Shown piece after piece: positions 1 to 9,029 of a stretch of DNA of 64,000 bases. Origin of the DNA: Clostridium sp. (GTDB lineage: Bacteria; Bacillota; Clostridia; Lachnospirales; Lachnospiraceae). The stretch lies in contig JAMOZY010000013.1 in the NCBI GenBank assembly GCA_023667695.1, positions 1 through 64,000 on the forward strand, written 5' to 3'. The notes beneath the pieces are model-generated. The model was not told where the DNA came from, ran no database searches, and was given only the letters and a program-made list of their open reading frames with translations. Both the position numbers and the translations under genes were made by a program. The first letter of the stretch is position 1. Each line of letters starts with the position of its first letter.

Positions 1-2
1 GA

Positions 3-53
3 GCGGGCTTATAGCCTGCGTCCCGAGCCACCCGTTTTACGGGTGGGGGCGAC
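3..53. repeat. Paired hairpins at window edge, possible transposon right end
   Basis: Two adjacent stem-loops are visible. The first pairs GCGGGCT with AGCCTGC (3-19). The second has a perfect 7-bp stem, CCACCCG/CGGGTGG (28-46), extended by further pairing outwards to about 53. No T-run follows, so this is a poor terminator. GC-rich double hairpins of this type occur at the right ends of IS200/IS605 and IS607 elements and their guide RNAs; that reading is inference because no transposase or TnpB lies in the window. Confidence 0.3.
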
Positions 54-97
54 TGCTCAAAAGCAAGTAAATACACAAAAAAAGCAAGAAGGATTAA

Positions 98-241
98 ATA
101 ATAAGTACAGGATTATCAATTTGTGAGCAGATGGGCGGTGCTTATGCAGGAGTTTGTCAGGGCTTTGCCGGGCAGAGCAAGGCAGATAACAAGAAAATCA
201 TGCAGGATGCGGTTACAAGAATTCTGGCAGCTAATTATTAG
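98..241 (+). pseudogene. 3' remnant of an unrecognised gene
   Basis: An open frame without a start codon runs from just after an in-frame TAA (95-97) to the TAG at 239-241. It encodes about 47 residues, including the stretch CEQMGGAYAGVCQGF and the end ILAANY. The composition looks like real protein, but the family was not recognised. Its upstream part appears to have been replaced by the hairpin-bearing sequence at the window edge, which fits truncation by an inserted element. Confidence 0.35.
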
Positions 242-290
242 AGAATGGAAAAACAGGCAGGCAGATAATTAAATAGAAATGTTTTAAAAA

Positions 291-319
291 TTGCATAATG
301 TATTTCTTTTTTATAAGAT
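291..319 (+). promoter_or_regulatory. Probable promoter of the abiE pair
   Basis: TTGCAT at 291-296 and TAAGAT at 314-319 are separated by 17 bases in a very AT-rich stretch, about 95 bases before the antitoxin gene. It is a plausible sigma-A promoter. No operator was identified, although AbiEi proteins of this family commonly autorepress. Confidence 0.45.
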
Positions 320-414
320 TATATGATAAAATTAAAACGTAAATTTAAAAAACATCAGAAAGTATTATAAAAAAGGAATTTATTGTGCGAAAATAAAAAC
401 AGAGGTAATGCGGA

Positions 415-1179
415 ATGAAACATTATGAAAATTTGCTGGCAAAGGGATGTTTTTCAAGGGAACAATTGATAGAAATTGTAGGCACACCAAGTGCGGCAAA
501 TCAGGTAATCTATGAATATCAGAAAAAAGGACTAATCGAAAAGGTAAAGCGGGATTTCTATGTTGTAATCAGCCTAGAAACAAAGCAACCTGTTCTTTCA
601 CGCTATCAGATAGGTTCCAATCTGTTTACGGATGCCTGTATTACGCATCATAGTGCATTTGAAGTATTTGGATACGGAAGCCAGGTGTTTTATGAGTGCT
701 TTGTTGCAACAGATAAACGTTTTTCGGATTTTGAGTATGATGGAGTGCTATATCGTCGTGTAGAGCGTAAGCCTAATACGGATTTTATACAGCAGGGAAA
801 CATGCGGGTAACATCTGTGGAACAGACAGTGGTAGACAGTATCCGGGATTTTGAAAAAATTGCAGGATTAGAGGAAGTAATACGCTGTATGATGTTAGTT
901 CCGGGGTTGAATGAACGAAAAGTACTTGAATGTCTTGCCAGAAATAACAATGGATTTCTGTATCAGAAATGTGGATATCTTTTTGAAGAGCTGAAAGAGG
1001 AATTTAATTTTTCTTCTAATTTTTTTGCAGAATGCGAGACGTATTCTTCTGGTGCAAAGAGATATTTGATGAAAGAGTTACCAGGCAATACATTTCATAA
1101 ACGGTGGAAGCTGTATGCTCCACCATCGTTGAAAGGGTTGGTAAATAAAGGAGTTGGTAATTATGATGCAATTGGATAG
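415..1179 (+). CDS. AbiEi-family type IV antitoxin
   Basis: This 254-residue protein resembles AbiEi antitoxins. The N-terminal 60 residues form a winged-helix DNA-binding region (SREQLIEIVG, then KKGLIEKVKRDFYVV), and the following part carries the typical conserved stretch from ACITHHSAFEVFGYG through RVTSVEQTVVDSI. Family knowledge says AbiEi represses its own operon and counteracts the AbiEii nucleotidyltransferase. The next gene encodes that toxin and its start overlaps this stop by 17 bases, giving the expected coupled pair. The gene is AT-rich compared with the housekeeping genes nearby, suggesting transfer. The partner is frameshifted as sequenced. Confidence 0.85.
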   Translation: MKHYENLLAKGCFSREQLIEIVGTPSAANQVIYEYQKKGLIEKVKRDFYVVISLETKQPVLSRYQIGSNLFTDACITHHSAFEVFGYGSQVFYECFVATDKRFSDFEYDGVLYRRVERKPNTDFIQQGNMRVTSVEQTVVDSIRDFEKIAGLEEVIRCMMLVPGLNERKVLECLARNNNGFLYQKCGYLFEELKEEFNFSSNFFAECETYSSGAKRYLMKELPGNTFHKRWKLYAPPSLKGLVNKGVGNYDAIG

Positions 1180-2118
1180 ATTAACTCTTGGCAGAATGGC
1201 AAAAGAACTGGGTTTTGTGAGGGATACACTGGAAAAGGTTTATCGTTTGGCAGATGTTTTGAAGTTTATGGAATCAGATGAACTTCTGTCAAAGAGGATT
1301 GCTCTAAAAGGCGGTACAGCCATTAATCTTACTATTTTGATTTGCCAAGGCTTTCTGTTGATATTGATTTGGATTATTGCGGAAGTATTGATAGGGAAGA
1401 AATGCTTGTAGAGAGAAAGATTATTACAGACAAAATTAGCAAGTATATGACGGCAAACGGATGTGTTTTAAGTCCAAAATCCAAGAACTACCATGCACTG
1501 GATTCGTTAGTGTATGAGTATATGAATTGTGGAGGGGTAAAAGATAATCTTAAGATTGAAATTAACTATATGCTTCGCTGTCATGTGCTTCCGGTAGCCA
1601 GAAGAGAAGTGAAACTGCCATGGAGTGAAGAGGTGCTTACTGTACTTTCAGTAGCACCATTGGAGATATTCGCTTCTAAAACCGTAGCATTGCTTACGAG
1701 AACGGCACCGAGAGATTTGTATGATATACATAATATGGTCAAGTATAGGCTGTTTGATGAAAGTGAGGAAGAAATGCTTCTTAAATGTGCTGTGTTTTAT
1801 AGTGCAATCGGAGCAGAACAGCCACCGAAAAAATTTGAACTTGATAATATTGGAAAAGTTTCATCACAGCAGATTAAGCGCGATTTAAATCCGGTGCTTC
1901 GTAAGGGAGAACGATTTGACTTGGAACCGGTTCAGCAGGAGGTTCGGGAATATCTTGCCTCTATCCTAATTCCGACAAAGGAGGAAGAATTGTTCTGGAA
2001 AGCTTTTTCGGAAGGAAATTATTATCCGGATTGGATATTTGGAGAAAGCAATGAGTTTATAAATATTACAGAGCATCCTATGGCATTGTGGAAGTGTAGA
2101 AATAAGACAGGAAGATAA
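1163..2118 (+). pseudogene. AbiEii-family nucleotidyltransferase toxin, frameshifted
   Basis: Two overlapping frames together give a complete AbiEii toxin of about 318 residues. Frame one starts at ATG 1163 (AAAGGAG at 1147-1153) and carries the nucleotidyltransferase signature KGGTAIN. The matching acidic motif, VDIDLDY, lies in the next frame. The break is in the T-run near 1335-1338 (TATTTTGA): one more T would restore ...NLT-I-F-D-LPRLSVDIDLDY. Both halves are otherwise uninterrupted and conserved. The defect may therefore be a real one-base deletion, slippage or a sequencing error. If the sequence is right, the toxin is dead while its antitoxin stays intact, which is a tolerated state. 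Confidence 0.8.
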
Positions 2119-2194
2119 GATACCTTTGGACAAGGAAAAGGTAAGATAATTGTAACACAAACTGTACAATAGAAAGTGGATAATAACAAAAAGC

Positions 2195-2287
2195 CACCAT
2201 TTAGATATTGACCTTACCTTGAATACCTATACCCATGTAAAATTTGAAGATGCCAAAGAGGAAATGAAGAAGGTAGGGAATTGGTAA
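2195..2287 (+). pseudogene. C-terminal remnant of a tyrosine recombinase (integrase)
   Basis: The frame ending at TAA 2285-2287 encodes about 30 residues that match the end of conjugative-element tyrosine integrases: a stretch like LDIDLTLNTYTHVKF followed by DAKEEMKKV. The NTYTH segment contains the catalytic tyrosine. Everything upstream (HRH-R region) is missing. Together with the AbiE pair it marks this stretch as the relic of an integrated element. The remaining bases of 2119-2451 hold no other gene that I can see. Confidence 0.6.
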
Positions 2288-2451
2288 AAAGTGCGTGTCA
2301 TATGAATTTCAGATTTATGACAAATTTATGACACTTGAAGAAAAAATTATGCTAAAATAAGCTGATTTATACCAAAAAACATTATTTTTGCAATGTCGCA
2401 GAAATGCCGAAAAATCAAGGAAAACACTGTATTTTCAAGGAGATTAGCAAC

Positions 2452-2928
2452 ATGATAAAAATATTATTCATCTGCCACGGCAACATCTGTCGTTCCCCCA
2501 TGGCGGAATTCATCTTCAAAGACCTAATCAACAAAAAAGGAATCGCAGACCGTTTTTACATTGCATCTGCCGCCACCAGCACGGAAGAAATCTGGAACGG
2601 CACTGGCAATCCGGTCTATCCCCCTGCCCGCAAGGAGCTTGCCCGGCATGGTATTTCCTGTGATGGGAAGCGGGCAGTTCAATTGACGAAGGCAGATTAT
2701 CAAGGCTACGATTATTTAATCGGTATGGATTATCAGAATCTAAGGAACATGCACCGTATTTTAGGCGGGGACCCGGAACGGAAGCTGCATCTCCTGTTAG
2801 ATTATACAGGGCAGCCAGGCGATATAGCAGATCCATGGTATACCGGTGATTTTACAAGGACCTTTCGGGATATTGAAATTGGCTGCAAGGGATTGTTAGA
2901 GAGATTGCAGCAAAGGACAGAAGGATAG
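2452..2928 (+). CDS. Low-molecular-weight protein tyrosine phosphatase
   Basis: The product is 158 residues, normal for the family. The P-loop CHGNICRS near residue 8 is the CX5R(S) catalytic motif, with the cysteine as nucleophile and the arginine binding phosphate. The late DPW (in IADPWYTGDF) supplies the general-acid aspartate. ATG 2452 is chosen because AAGGAG lies at 2439-2444 and the phosphatase fold begins there; an earlier in-frame ATG at 2404 would add an atypical 16-residue tail. Such enzymes dephosphorylate protein tyrosines or arginines in the cytoplasm. The gene stands alone, upstream of a chemoreceptor, so its substrate cannot be inferred from context. Confidence 0.9.
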   Translation: MIKILFICHGNICRSPMAEFIFKDLINKKGIADRFYIASAATSTEEIWNGTGNPVYPPARKELARHGISCDGKRAVQLTKADYQGYDYLIGMDYQNLRNMHRILGGDPERKLHLLLDYTGQPGDIADPWYTGDFTRTFRDIEIGCKGLLERLQQRTEG

Positions 2929-2940
2929 CTATGCAATAGC

Positions 2941-2969
2941 TTGCTTTCTTGTGCAAAATATTGTAAAAT
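2941..2969 (+). promoter_or_regulatory. Probable promoter of the chemoreceptor gene
   Basis: TTGCTT (2941-2946) and TAAAAT (2964-2969) are spaced by 17 bases, about 70 bases upstream of the chemoreceptor start. It is a reasonable sigma-A promoter. No sigma-D (motility) type signature was recognised. Confidence 0.4.
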
Positions 2970-3039
2970 AGTAACAATATTGACGCAGGCTTTTGTGGAT
3001 AATAGCAATAAGAGAACGAGTGAAGGGACGTAGGAACGT

Positions 3040-4803
3040 ATGAGTAATCAGGAAATGGTAGTAAATAACGAATTGGGGCAGGGGGAGATGCGCATCCGCC
3101 AGCATTTAGATGAGAGAGTAGGGTTTGTTCACTCCATTCGAAGTCGTATTATTCTGATGGTAGCGATTACGATTGTGGTTTGTGCTTTATTGGTATGGGG
3201 AACCGTACAGCCGGCGATAACAAGAACCTTTTCGGCTACCCAGGAACGCTATATGAACGATATGGCGAATGCAAATGGTAAAATGCTTGGAAATTACATA
3301 GCAGCCTCCGGGCTGGATGTGGTTGGAACAGAGGAAGTGAAGGCTATTCTGCAGGAAATTCAGATTAATGGAAAAGAAAGCAGCTATGCCTATGTGGTAG
3401 ATTTAGACGGAACCATGCTGTATCATCCGACTACGGAGAAGATTGGGCAGCCGGTAGAGAATTCCGTTGTGAAAAATATCCTGGCTGAAATTGCGGAAGG
3501 AAAGCCGCAGGTTACTACAGTATATGAATATGATTACCATGGAGCAGTAAAATACGCAGGTGTTTATCCGGATGTGGAGCGTGGATTTTTACTTATTATT
3601 TCATCCGATAAGGCAGAAATGACAAAGGAAATCCGCTCTATCTTATTAAGGACCTTCGGCAGTATGATTCTCGCCTTTATTGTGTGTCTCATCATCGCCA
3701 TTGTTGTTGCCGGGATTATTACAAAGCCAATCAAGGAAATGTCAGGGATTGCCAATCGGTTTTCAACCCTGGATTTGCGGAAGGATGACAGGCAGGACCA
3801 GATGGAGGTTCGAAAGGATGAAGTGGGATTAATGGGCCGTTCCTTGAGCGAACTGCGGAATCAATTTGAAGAAGTCGTGACGGAGATTAAATCGCAGAGC
3901 AGCAATCTATATGCGGCGGCAACCAGCCTGGATGAGAATGCAAAAGAGACTGCCAGCAATGTAGAGCAGGTAGAGAAGGCGGTATATGAAATAGCAGAAG
4001 GCGCAAGCGCCCAGGCGGAAGAAACTCAGAAGGCGACGGAAAATGTTATTCAGATGGGAAATATGGTGGAAGAGACAAATTATGAGGTAGAGAATCTGTA
4101 TTCTTATGCGAATTCCATGAAGTCCTCTGGAGATGAAGCATCCAGAAGCCTGAAGGAGCTGGATAGCATCAATGCAAAGGCGAAGGAGTCCATTGATTTG
4201 ATTTATCAGCAGACCAATACGACCAATGAGTCTGCGTTGAAGATTCGGGAAGCAACAGAATTAATTACCTTTATTGCAGAGCAGACCAATCTGTTATCCT
4301 TAAACGCTTCCATTGAAGCGGCAAGAGCCGGGGAACAGGGAAGGGGCTTTGCTGTTGTAGCATCACAGATTCAGAAGCTGGCAGAGCAGTCCAATGATTC
4401 CGCCAGTCAAATCGGTGAAATTATTACATTATTGATTGCAGATTCCAATAAAGCAGTCGATACCATGGATGAGGTTATGGAGATTATGGATGAACAGAAT
4501 CGTAATATCCGTAAGATTGAAACCCAATTCGAGCAGCTGCAGACAAAGATTGACTTGTCTATGACAGGTGTAGGAAATATTGCAGATAAGACACAGGTTA
4601 TGGATAATGCCCGGGTGACTGTGGTAGATATCGTACAGGATTTGACCGCCATTGCAGAAGAAAATGCGGCAAGCACAGAGGAAACTTCGGCTTCCGTTGC
4701 AGAAGTAAGCAATATCGTCAATCAGATTTCGGAGAATGTCAACCAGCTTCGGAGTATTGCAGAAGAATTAGAGGCCCGTATGGCAGACTTCCTGGTTGAA
4801 TAA
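3040..4803 (+). CDS. Methyl-accepting chemotaxis protein
   Basis: This is a 587-residue transmembrane chemoreceptor. A cytoplasmic N-terminus of about 35 residues precedes TM1 (about 37-58). An extracellular Cache-like sensor (about 60-200, with [14 protein letters not shown] typical of Cache folds) follows, then TM2 (about 203-227), a HAMP linker and a long helical signalling domain. The hairpin tip signature [19 protein letters not shown]...GRGFAVVA is complete, so it should couple to CheA/CheW. No che or flagellar genes lie in the window, making it an orphan receptor with unknown ligand. A terminator-like hairpin follows at 4853. Confidence 0.95.
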   Translation: MSNQEMVVNNELGQGEMRIRQHLDERVGFVHSIRSRIILMVAITIVVCALLVWGTVQPAITRTFSATQERYMNDMANANGKMLGNYIAASGLDVVGTEEVKAILQEIQINGKESSYAYVVDLDGTMLYHPTTEKIGQPVENSVVKNILAEIAEGKPQVTTVYEYDYHGAVKYAGVYPDVERGFLLIISSDKAEMTKEIRSILLRTFGSMILAFIVCLIIAIVVAGIITKPIKEMSGIANRFSTLDLRKDDRQDQMEVRKDEVGLMGRSLSELRNQFEEVVTEIKSQSSNLYAAATSLDENAKETASNVEQVEKAVYEIAEGASAQAEETQKATENVIQMGNMVEETNYEVENLYSYANSMKSSGDEASRSLKELDSINAKAKESIDLIYQQTNTTNESALKIREATELITFIAEQTNLLSLNASIEAARAGEQGRGFAVVASQIQKLAEQSNDSASQIGEIITLLIADSNKAVDTMDEVMEIMDEQNRNIRKIETQFEQLQTKIDLSMTGVGNIADKTQVMDNARVTVVDIVQDLTAIAEENAASTEETSASVAEVSNIVNQISENVNQLRSIAEELEARMADFLVE

Positions 4804-4852
4804 AGCCTTCTAAACAGGTGTGGAAGAGAAGCAGAAACGAAAGAACAAGATA

Positions 4853-4900
4853 AACTGACCTTCAATCAGATTCAAATTCTGGCGCTTGGAGGTCAGTTTT
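4853..4900 (+). terminator. Terminator-like hairpin after the chemoreceptor gene
   Basis: AACTGACC (4853-4860) pairs with GGTCAGTT (4891-4898), and the right arm runs into a short T-tract. The 30-base loop is long for an intrinsic terminator, so efficiency is uncertain. Confidence 0.45.
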
Positions 4901-4908
4901 TATGGTAT

Positions 4909-5178
4909 CATATGACTTGAGGAGGGATCCGCCGTAAGGTGGGAGGAGTCCTTGAGTCGGGTTGCAGAATCAAAAAGCAGAACAGGATAAACAATAGACA
5001 TATGACTTGAGGAGGGACCCGCCGTAAGGTGGGAGGAGTCCTTGAGTCGGGTTGCAGAATCAAAAAGCAGAGCAGGATAAACAATAGACATATGACTTGA
5101 GGAGGGACCCGCCGTAAGGTGGGAGGAGTCCTTGAGTCGGATTGCAGAATCAAAAAGCAGAGCAGGATAAACAATAGA
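4909..5178. repeat. Three tandem 90-bp repeats, each a long hairpin
   Basis: Units at 4909-4998, 4999-5088 and 5089-5178 are nearly identical, with an exact 90-base period; a stub (CATAT) begins a fourth. Each unit folds. In unit one GACTTGAGGA (4914-4923) pairs with TCCTTGAGTC (4949-4958), and TCCGCC (4928-4933) pairs with GGTGGG (4938-4943). GGGA/AGGAG forms a purine-rich internal loop and GTAA (4934-4937) is a GNRA tetraloop. Units two and three carry CCCGCC instead of TCCGCC, keeping the stem by G-T/G-C exchange. The array lies between the chemoreceptor terminator and the leuA T-box. Reading frames through it are a by-product of the period being a multiple of three. Confidence 0.85.
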
Positions 5179-5338
5179 CATATCTGCTATGCCCAAAGTA
5201 GGAACGGAATGGATAAAAGACAGAAGCCGGATAAAAGCAATGGAATACTTTCATGATAGAAAGCATATATTATAAGAGATTTATCCGATTCCTTCCGATA
5301 ACAGAAAGAGAAATCATGAAAAGCTGTGGATTTTTTCA

Positions 5339-5367
5339 TTGACAGGGTATTAAAATTATGCTAACTT
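5339..5367 (+). promoter_or_regulatory. Promoter of the leuA T-box leader
   Basis: A perfect TTGACA (5339-5344) is followed after 17 bases by TAACTT (5362-5367). It sits immediately upstream of the T-box stem I region, so the leader would start near 5374. Confidence 0.65.
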
Positions 5368-5374
5368 GTTAATT

Positions 5375-5652
5375 AGAAATCCCAAATGCGTTGACAAGGA
5401 GTAGTAGGACTTATGAGATAGTCAGAGAGCTGTCGGTTGGTGTGAGACAGTTGTGGATTAAGTTTGAACTGGCCTTTGAGCAGCAGGCTGAATTGATAGT
5501 AGGCTATGCCGGTGCCTGACCGTTATTGCAGGAGGATATAAGACCTGTTTCGGGTTCGTATCTGTGATGAGTGCATACGATAAGTATGAATTAGAGTGGT
5601 ACCACGTAAGTTCCTTACGTCTCTAAGTGTAGAGATGTCGGGGCTTTTTTTA
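5375..5652 (+). promoter_or_regulatory. T-box riboswitch (leucine) upstream of leuA
   Basis: The hallmark T-box sequence AGAGTGGTACCACG is present at 5593-5606, and an intrinsic terminator follows: ACGTCTCTA (near 5618) pairs with TAGAGATGT and leads into CGGGGC and seven Ts (ending near 5652). The stem I region (5395-5500) contains a GGTGTGAG-type apical loop near 5440. A GAA-CTG-G segment places a candidate specifier CTG at 5469-5471, a leucine codon that agrees with the downstream gene. By family knowledge, uncharged tRNA-Leu would stabilise the antiterminator and allow leuA transcription. The specifier assignment is inference. Confidence 0.85.
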
Positions 5653-5748
5653 CTTTATGGGAAATCCTTTTCCGTAAGGCAGGAGGTTCTGCAACACATA
5701 TCGGCGTATATGGGAATCACACAGAAGCAGAAAAAGGAGGTAAATGAA

Positions 5749-7413
5749 ATGAAGAATTATCAGAAGTATCAACGAGGCTATTTTATGCCGCCTACCGAGT
5801 CATTAAAATGGACCCACAAGGAATATATTGACAAGGCGCCTATGTGGTGTTCCGTAGATTTGCGGGATGGCAATCAGGCACTGATTGTTCCTATGAGCTT
5901 AGAGGAGAAGGTTGAGTTTTTCCAGATGCTGGTGAAAATCGGCTTTAAGGAAATTGAAGTCGGGTTTCCGGCGGCTTCCGAGACGGAATATACCTTCTTA
6001 CGAACATTGATAGAAGAGAACTTGATTCCGGATGATGTGACCGTGCAGGTACTGACCCAGTCCAGGGAGCATATCATTAAAAAGACCTTTGAAGCGGTAC
6101 GGGGCTGCAAAAAGGCAGTCGTTCATTTATACAATTCTACCTCTTACGCCCAGCGGGAGCAGGTATTTAAGAAGTCAAAGGAGGAAATTCTGGAAATTGC
6201 CGTATCCGGAGCAAAGCTGTTAAAAAAGCTTGCAGAGGAGGATGGCGGCAGCTTCCAGTTTGAATACTCACCGGAGAGCTTTACGGGAACAGAGGTAGAG
6301 TATGCCTTAGAGGTATGCAATGCAGTCATTGATGTCTGGCAGCCAACACCGGATAAAAAGGTAATCATTAATCTTCCGGCTACGGTCGAGATGTCCCTGC
6401 CTCATGTATACGCCAGTCAGATTGAATACATGAGTGAGAATATGAAGAATCGGGAGAATGTGATTCTTTCTCTTCATCCTCATAATGACCGGGGCTGCGG
6501 TGTGGCAGATGCAGAATTAGGTCTGCTTGCCGGTGCTGACCGTATTGAAGGAACCTTATTTGGAAATGGAGAACGTACCGGTAATGTAGATATCATTACT
6601 TTGGCTATGAATATGTTTACCCATGGGGTAGACCCTCAGCTTGATTTAAGCAATATTCCGGAATTAACGGAGCTTTATGAACGGGTAACGAAAATGCATG
6701 TTTATGAGCGCTCCCCATATACCGGTCAACTGGTCTTTGCTGCATTTTCCGGTTCCCATCAGGATGCCATAGCCAAGGGTATGAAGTGGCGGGAGGATCA
6801 TGATGTAGACCGCTGGAGTGTACCGTATCTTCCGTTAGACCCCCAGGATGTAGGAAGAAAGTACGATGGGGATGTGATTCGTATTAACAGCCAGTCCGGC
6901 AAGGGTGGAATCGGATATTTATTAGAGCAGAAATTTGGCTTTGATCTTCCGCCTAAAATGAGAGAGGATTTGGGCTATACGGTGAAGAATGTTTCCGACC
7001 ATCTGCATAAGGAGCTGGCGGCGGACGAGGTATTGGATATATTCCGAAAGACCTATGTAAATGTAAATACGCCGATTGAATTATTAGAAGCACATTTCAC
7101 ACAGGGAGAGCAGTTTACGGCGGAAATCACGATTAATGTCCATGGAGCAAAGAAAATATATCATGGAAAGGGAAACGGACGGCTGGATGCCATATCCAAT
7201 GCGGTTAAGAAGCATTTTGATATTGAATTTTCATTAATCTGCTATGAAGAGCATGCATTGCAGATAGGCTCGAATTCCCAGGCATGTGCTTATGTAGGGA
7301 TTCAGGAAGCAGATGGAACCGTTGCCTGGGGCGCAGGGATTCAGAATGATATTATTGAGGCTTCCGCCTTTGCTTTGGTCAGTGCGATTAATCGTTCCGG
7401 ATTATTAAAATGA
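5749..7413 (+). CDS. leuA: 2-isopropylmalate synthase
   Basis: This 554-residue enzyme condenses acetyl-CoA with 2-ketoisovalerate in the first committed step of leucine synthesis. The TIM-barrel catalytic part carries the metal-binding aspartate in SVDLRDGNQAL (near residue 38) and the metal-binding HPHNDRG motif (near residue 244). The C-terminal regulatory domain (about 430-554) is present and is the site of leucine feedback inhibition in the family. Length and the MKNYQKY...GYFMPP start are those of the type 2 (fungal-like) LeuA. ATG 5749 is preceded by AAAGGAGG at 5733-5740; the longer open frame upstream overlaps the T-box terminator and is not real. The T-box and a strong hairpin at 7494 make it a single-gene unit. 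Confidence 0.95.
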   Translation: MKNYQKYQRGYFMPPTESLKWTHKEYIDKAPMWCSVDLRDGNQALIVPMSLEEKVEFFQMLVKIGFKEIEVGFPAASETEYTFLRTLIEENLIPDDVTVQVLTQSREHIIKKTFEAVRGCKKAVVHLYNSTSYAQREQVFKKSKEEILEIAVSGAKLLKKLAEEDGGSFQFEYSPESFTGTEVEYALEVCNAVIDVWQPTPDKKVIINLPATVEMSLPHVYASQIEYMSENMKNRENVILSLHPHNDRGCGVADAELGLLAGADRIEGTLFGNGERTGNVDIITLAMNMFTHGVDPQLDLSNIPELTELYERVTKMHVYERSPYTGQLVFAAFSGSHQDAIAKGMKWREDHDVDRWSVPYLPLDPQDVGRKYDGDVIRINSQSGKGGIGYLLEQKFGFDLPPKMREDLGYTVKNVSDHLHKELAADEVLDIFRKTYVNVNTPIELLEAHFTQGEQFTAEITINVHGAKKIYHGKGNGRLDAISNAVKKHFDIEFSLICYEEHALQIGSNSQACAYVGIQEADGTVAWGAGIQNDIIEASAFALVSAINRSGLLK

Positions 7414-7493
7414 TTCAAAAGAGGATTGTAACGATTTTTCTTTACGGGAAACGGAAGAAATGATATTCTATTTCTAGATAGATATGCAGAATG

Positions 7494-7545
7494 CAGCCGG
7501 TCTATTATTTCTATATGTGCATAGAAACGATAGACCGGCTGTATT
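7494..7545 (+). terminator. Strong hairpin after leuA
   Basis: CAGCCGGTCTAT pairs perfectly with ATAGACCGGCTG (7494-7541), and TTTCTAT/ATAGAAA pairs again inside. The right arm is followed by only a weak T-containing stretch (TATTAC), so it may terminate poorly or act mainly as a 3' stabiliser. Confidence 0.6.
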
Positions 7546-7593
7546 ACATAAAGCAAACATACTATCAAACTAAAATATGGAGGGTATAAAAAG

Positions 7594-8901
7594 ATGGGGA
7601 ATTATTTTCAACCGGAGATTGAATGTGCATCGCAGGAGCAGATTCGGGCGTGGCAGGATGAACGGCTGGTGCAGCAGGTGAGACATGTCTACAATAACGT
7701 AGAAATGTATCGGCAGCGGATGGATGAATTAGGAGTGAAACCGGAGGATATTAAAGGAAGGGAGGACTTACATAGGCTTCCCTTTACGACCAAGGATGAT
7801 TTAAGGGACCAGTATCCTTATGGATTGCTGGCAAAGCCTTTGAGTGAATGTGTGCGAATCCAGTCTACCAGTGGAACCACCGGACGGCGGGTGGTTGCTT
7901 TTTATACCCAGCATGATATTGATTTGTGGGACGAGTGCTGCGCAAGAGCTATCGTAGCAGTAGGGGGAAGTAAGGAAGATGTGGTGCATGTCTGTTATGG
8001 TTACGGACTGTTTACCGGAGGACCGGGGTTAAATGGCGGTTCTCATATGGTGGGTTCCCTGACGCTTCCGATGTCCTCCGGTAATACAGAGCGGCAGATT
8101 CAGTTTATGACGGATTTAGGGTCTACCATCCTTTGCTGTACGCCTTCTTATGCCGCTTATCTGGCAGAATCCATTATCGAACGGGGGTTACGGGATAAGA
8201 TTAAGCTGAAGGCAGGCATTTTTGGCGCAGAGGCATGGACGGAGGAAATGCGTCATGACATTGAAGAAAAGCTTGGCATCAAGGCATATGATATTTATGG
8301 CTTAACGGAAATCTCAGGACCGGGTGTATCCTTTGAATGTGAAGCGCAGACCGGTATGCATATAAATGAAGACCATTTTATAGCAGAAGTAATTAATCCG
8401 GTGACCGGTGAGGTACTGCCGGATGGTGAAAAGGGTGAATTAGTATTTAGCAGTATTACCAAGGAAGCCTTTCCGCTGCTGCGGTATCGGACCCGGGATA
8501 TCTGTATCCTGAGTCATGAGAAGTGTCCATGTGGAAGAACCCATGTAAAGATGACAAAGCCCTTAGGACGCAGCGACGATATGCTGATTGTTAAGGGCGT
8601 CAATGTATTTCCGTCACAGATTGAGACGGTACTGCTGAATAAGGGCTATCCGGCAAATTATCAGATTATTGTTACCAGAGTAAACAATAGTGATAATCTG
8701 GAGGTTCAGGTGGAAATGACACCGGAAATGTCCTCGGATTCCACCAGTGCCATCTCCCAGAAGGAGAAGGAATTAATCAGTGCATTAAAGGCGATGCTGG
8801 GTATCTATGCAGAGGTGAAGCTGGTGGCGCCAAAGACGATTGCAAGAAGTGAAGGCAAAGCGGTTCGGGTTATTGACAAGCGGAATTTGTATCAGAATTA
8901 G
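7594..8901 (+). CDS. Phenylacetate-CoA ligase family (PaaK-like) adenylate-forming enzyme
   Basis: The product is 435 residues, the usual length for PaaK-type ligases, which activate aryl or acyl acids as AMP esters and transfer them to CoA. The ATP-binding loop STSGTTGRRV lies near residue 91, the adenylate motif YGLTEISGPG near 233, and the hinge and C-terminal lysine region (GRSDDMLIVKGVNVFPSQIE) near 325. A CxCGR motif (CPCGRTH) typical of this subfamily is present. ATG 7594 follows GGAGGG. In anaerobes such ligases often work beside indolepyruvate oxidoreductase in amino-acid fermentation, but no partner is adjacent, so the acid substrate is open. Confidence 0.9.
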   Translation: MGNYFQPEIECASQEQIRAWQDERLVQQVRHVYNNVEMYRQRMDELGVKPEDIKGREDLHRLPFTTKDDLRDQYPYGLLAKPLSECVRIQSTSGTTGRRVVAFYTQHDIDLWDECCARAIVAVGGSKEDVVHVCYGYGLFTGGPGLNGGSHMVGSLTLPMSSGNTERQIQFMTDLGSTILCCTPSYAAYLAESIIERGLRDKIKLKAGIFGAEAWTEEMRHDIEEKLGIKAYDIYGLTEISGPGVSFECEAQTGMHINEDHFIAEVINPVTGEVLPDGEKGELVFSSITKEAFPLLRYRTRDICILSHEKCPCGRTHVKMTKPLGRSDDMLIVKGVNVFPSQIETVLLNKGYPANYQIIVTRVNNSDNLEVQVEMTPEMSSDSTSAISQKEKELISALKAMLGIYAEVKLVAPKTIARSEGKAVRVIDKRNLYQN

Positions 8902-8943
8902 TATATGGGATGTTAAAGAAATCCTTATTTCTAGAATTATCTA

Positions 8944-8972
8944 TTGCATTTTTATAAAAGGGCTTTCATAAT
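8944..8972 (+). promoter_or_regulatory. Possible feoAB promoter
   Basis: TTGCAT (8944-8949) and CATAAT (8967-8972) are 17 bases apart, about 57 bases before the FeoAB start. I could not identify a convincing Fur or DtxR operator around it. Confidence 0.4.
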
Positions 8973-9029
8973 AGAATAAGCTGACGAATATAGTCGGTAA
9001 TTATAGTATTATGATTTGGGGACATAAAA

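Noticed and set aside
4909-5178. Possible CRISPR array
   Set aside because: The 90-base units are identical throughout, with no alternation of repeats and unique spacers, and no cas gene is near.
4900-5196. Open frames of 88-98 residues on the minus strand with a 30-residue repeating pattern
   Set aside because: They only reflect the 90-base DNA period being a multiple of three. There is no ribosome binding site, and a hairpin-forming RNA explains the sequence better.
5596-5748. N-terminal extension of LeuA by 51 residues
   Set aside because: It begins within the T-box antiterminator and runs through the terminator. The family start and a strong ribosome binding site are at 5749.
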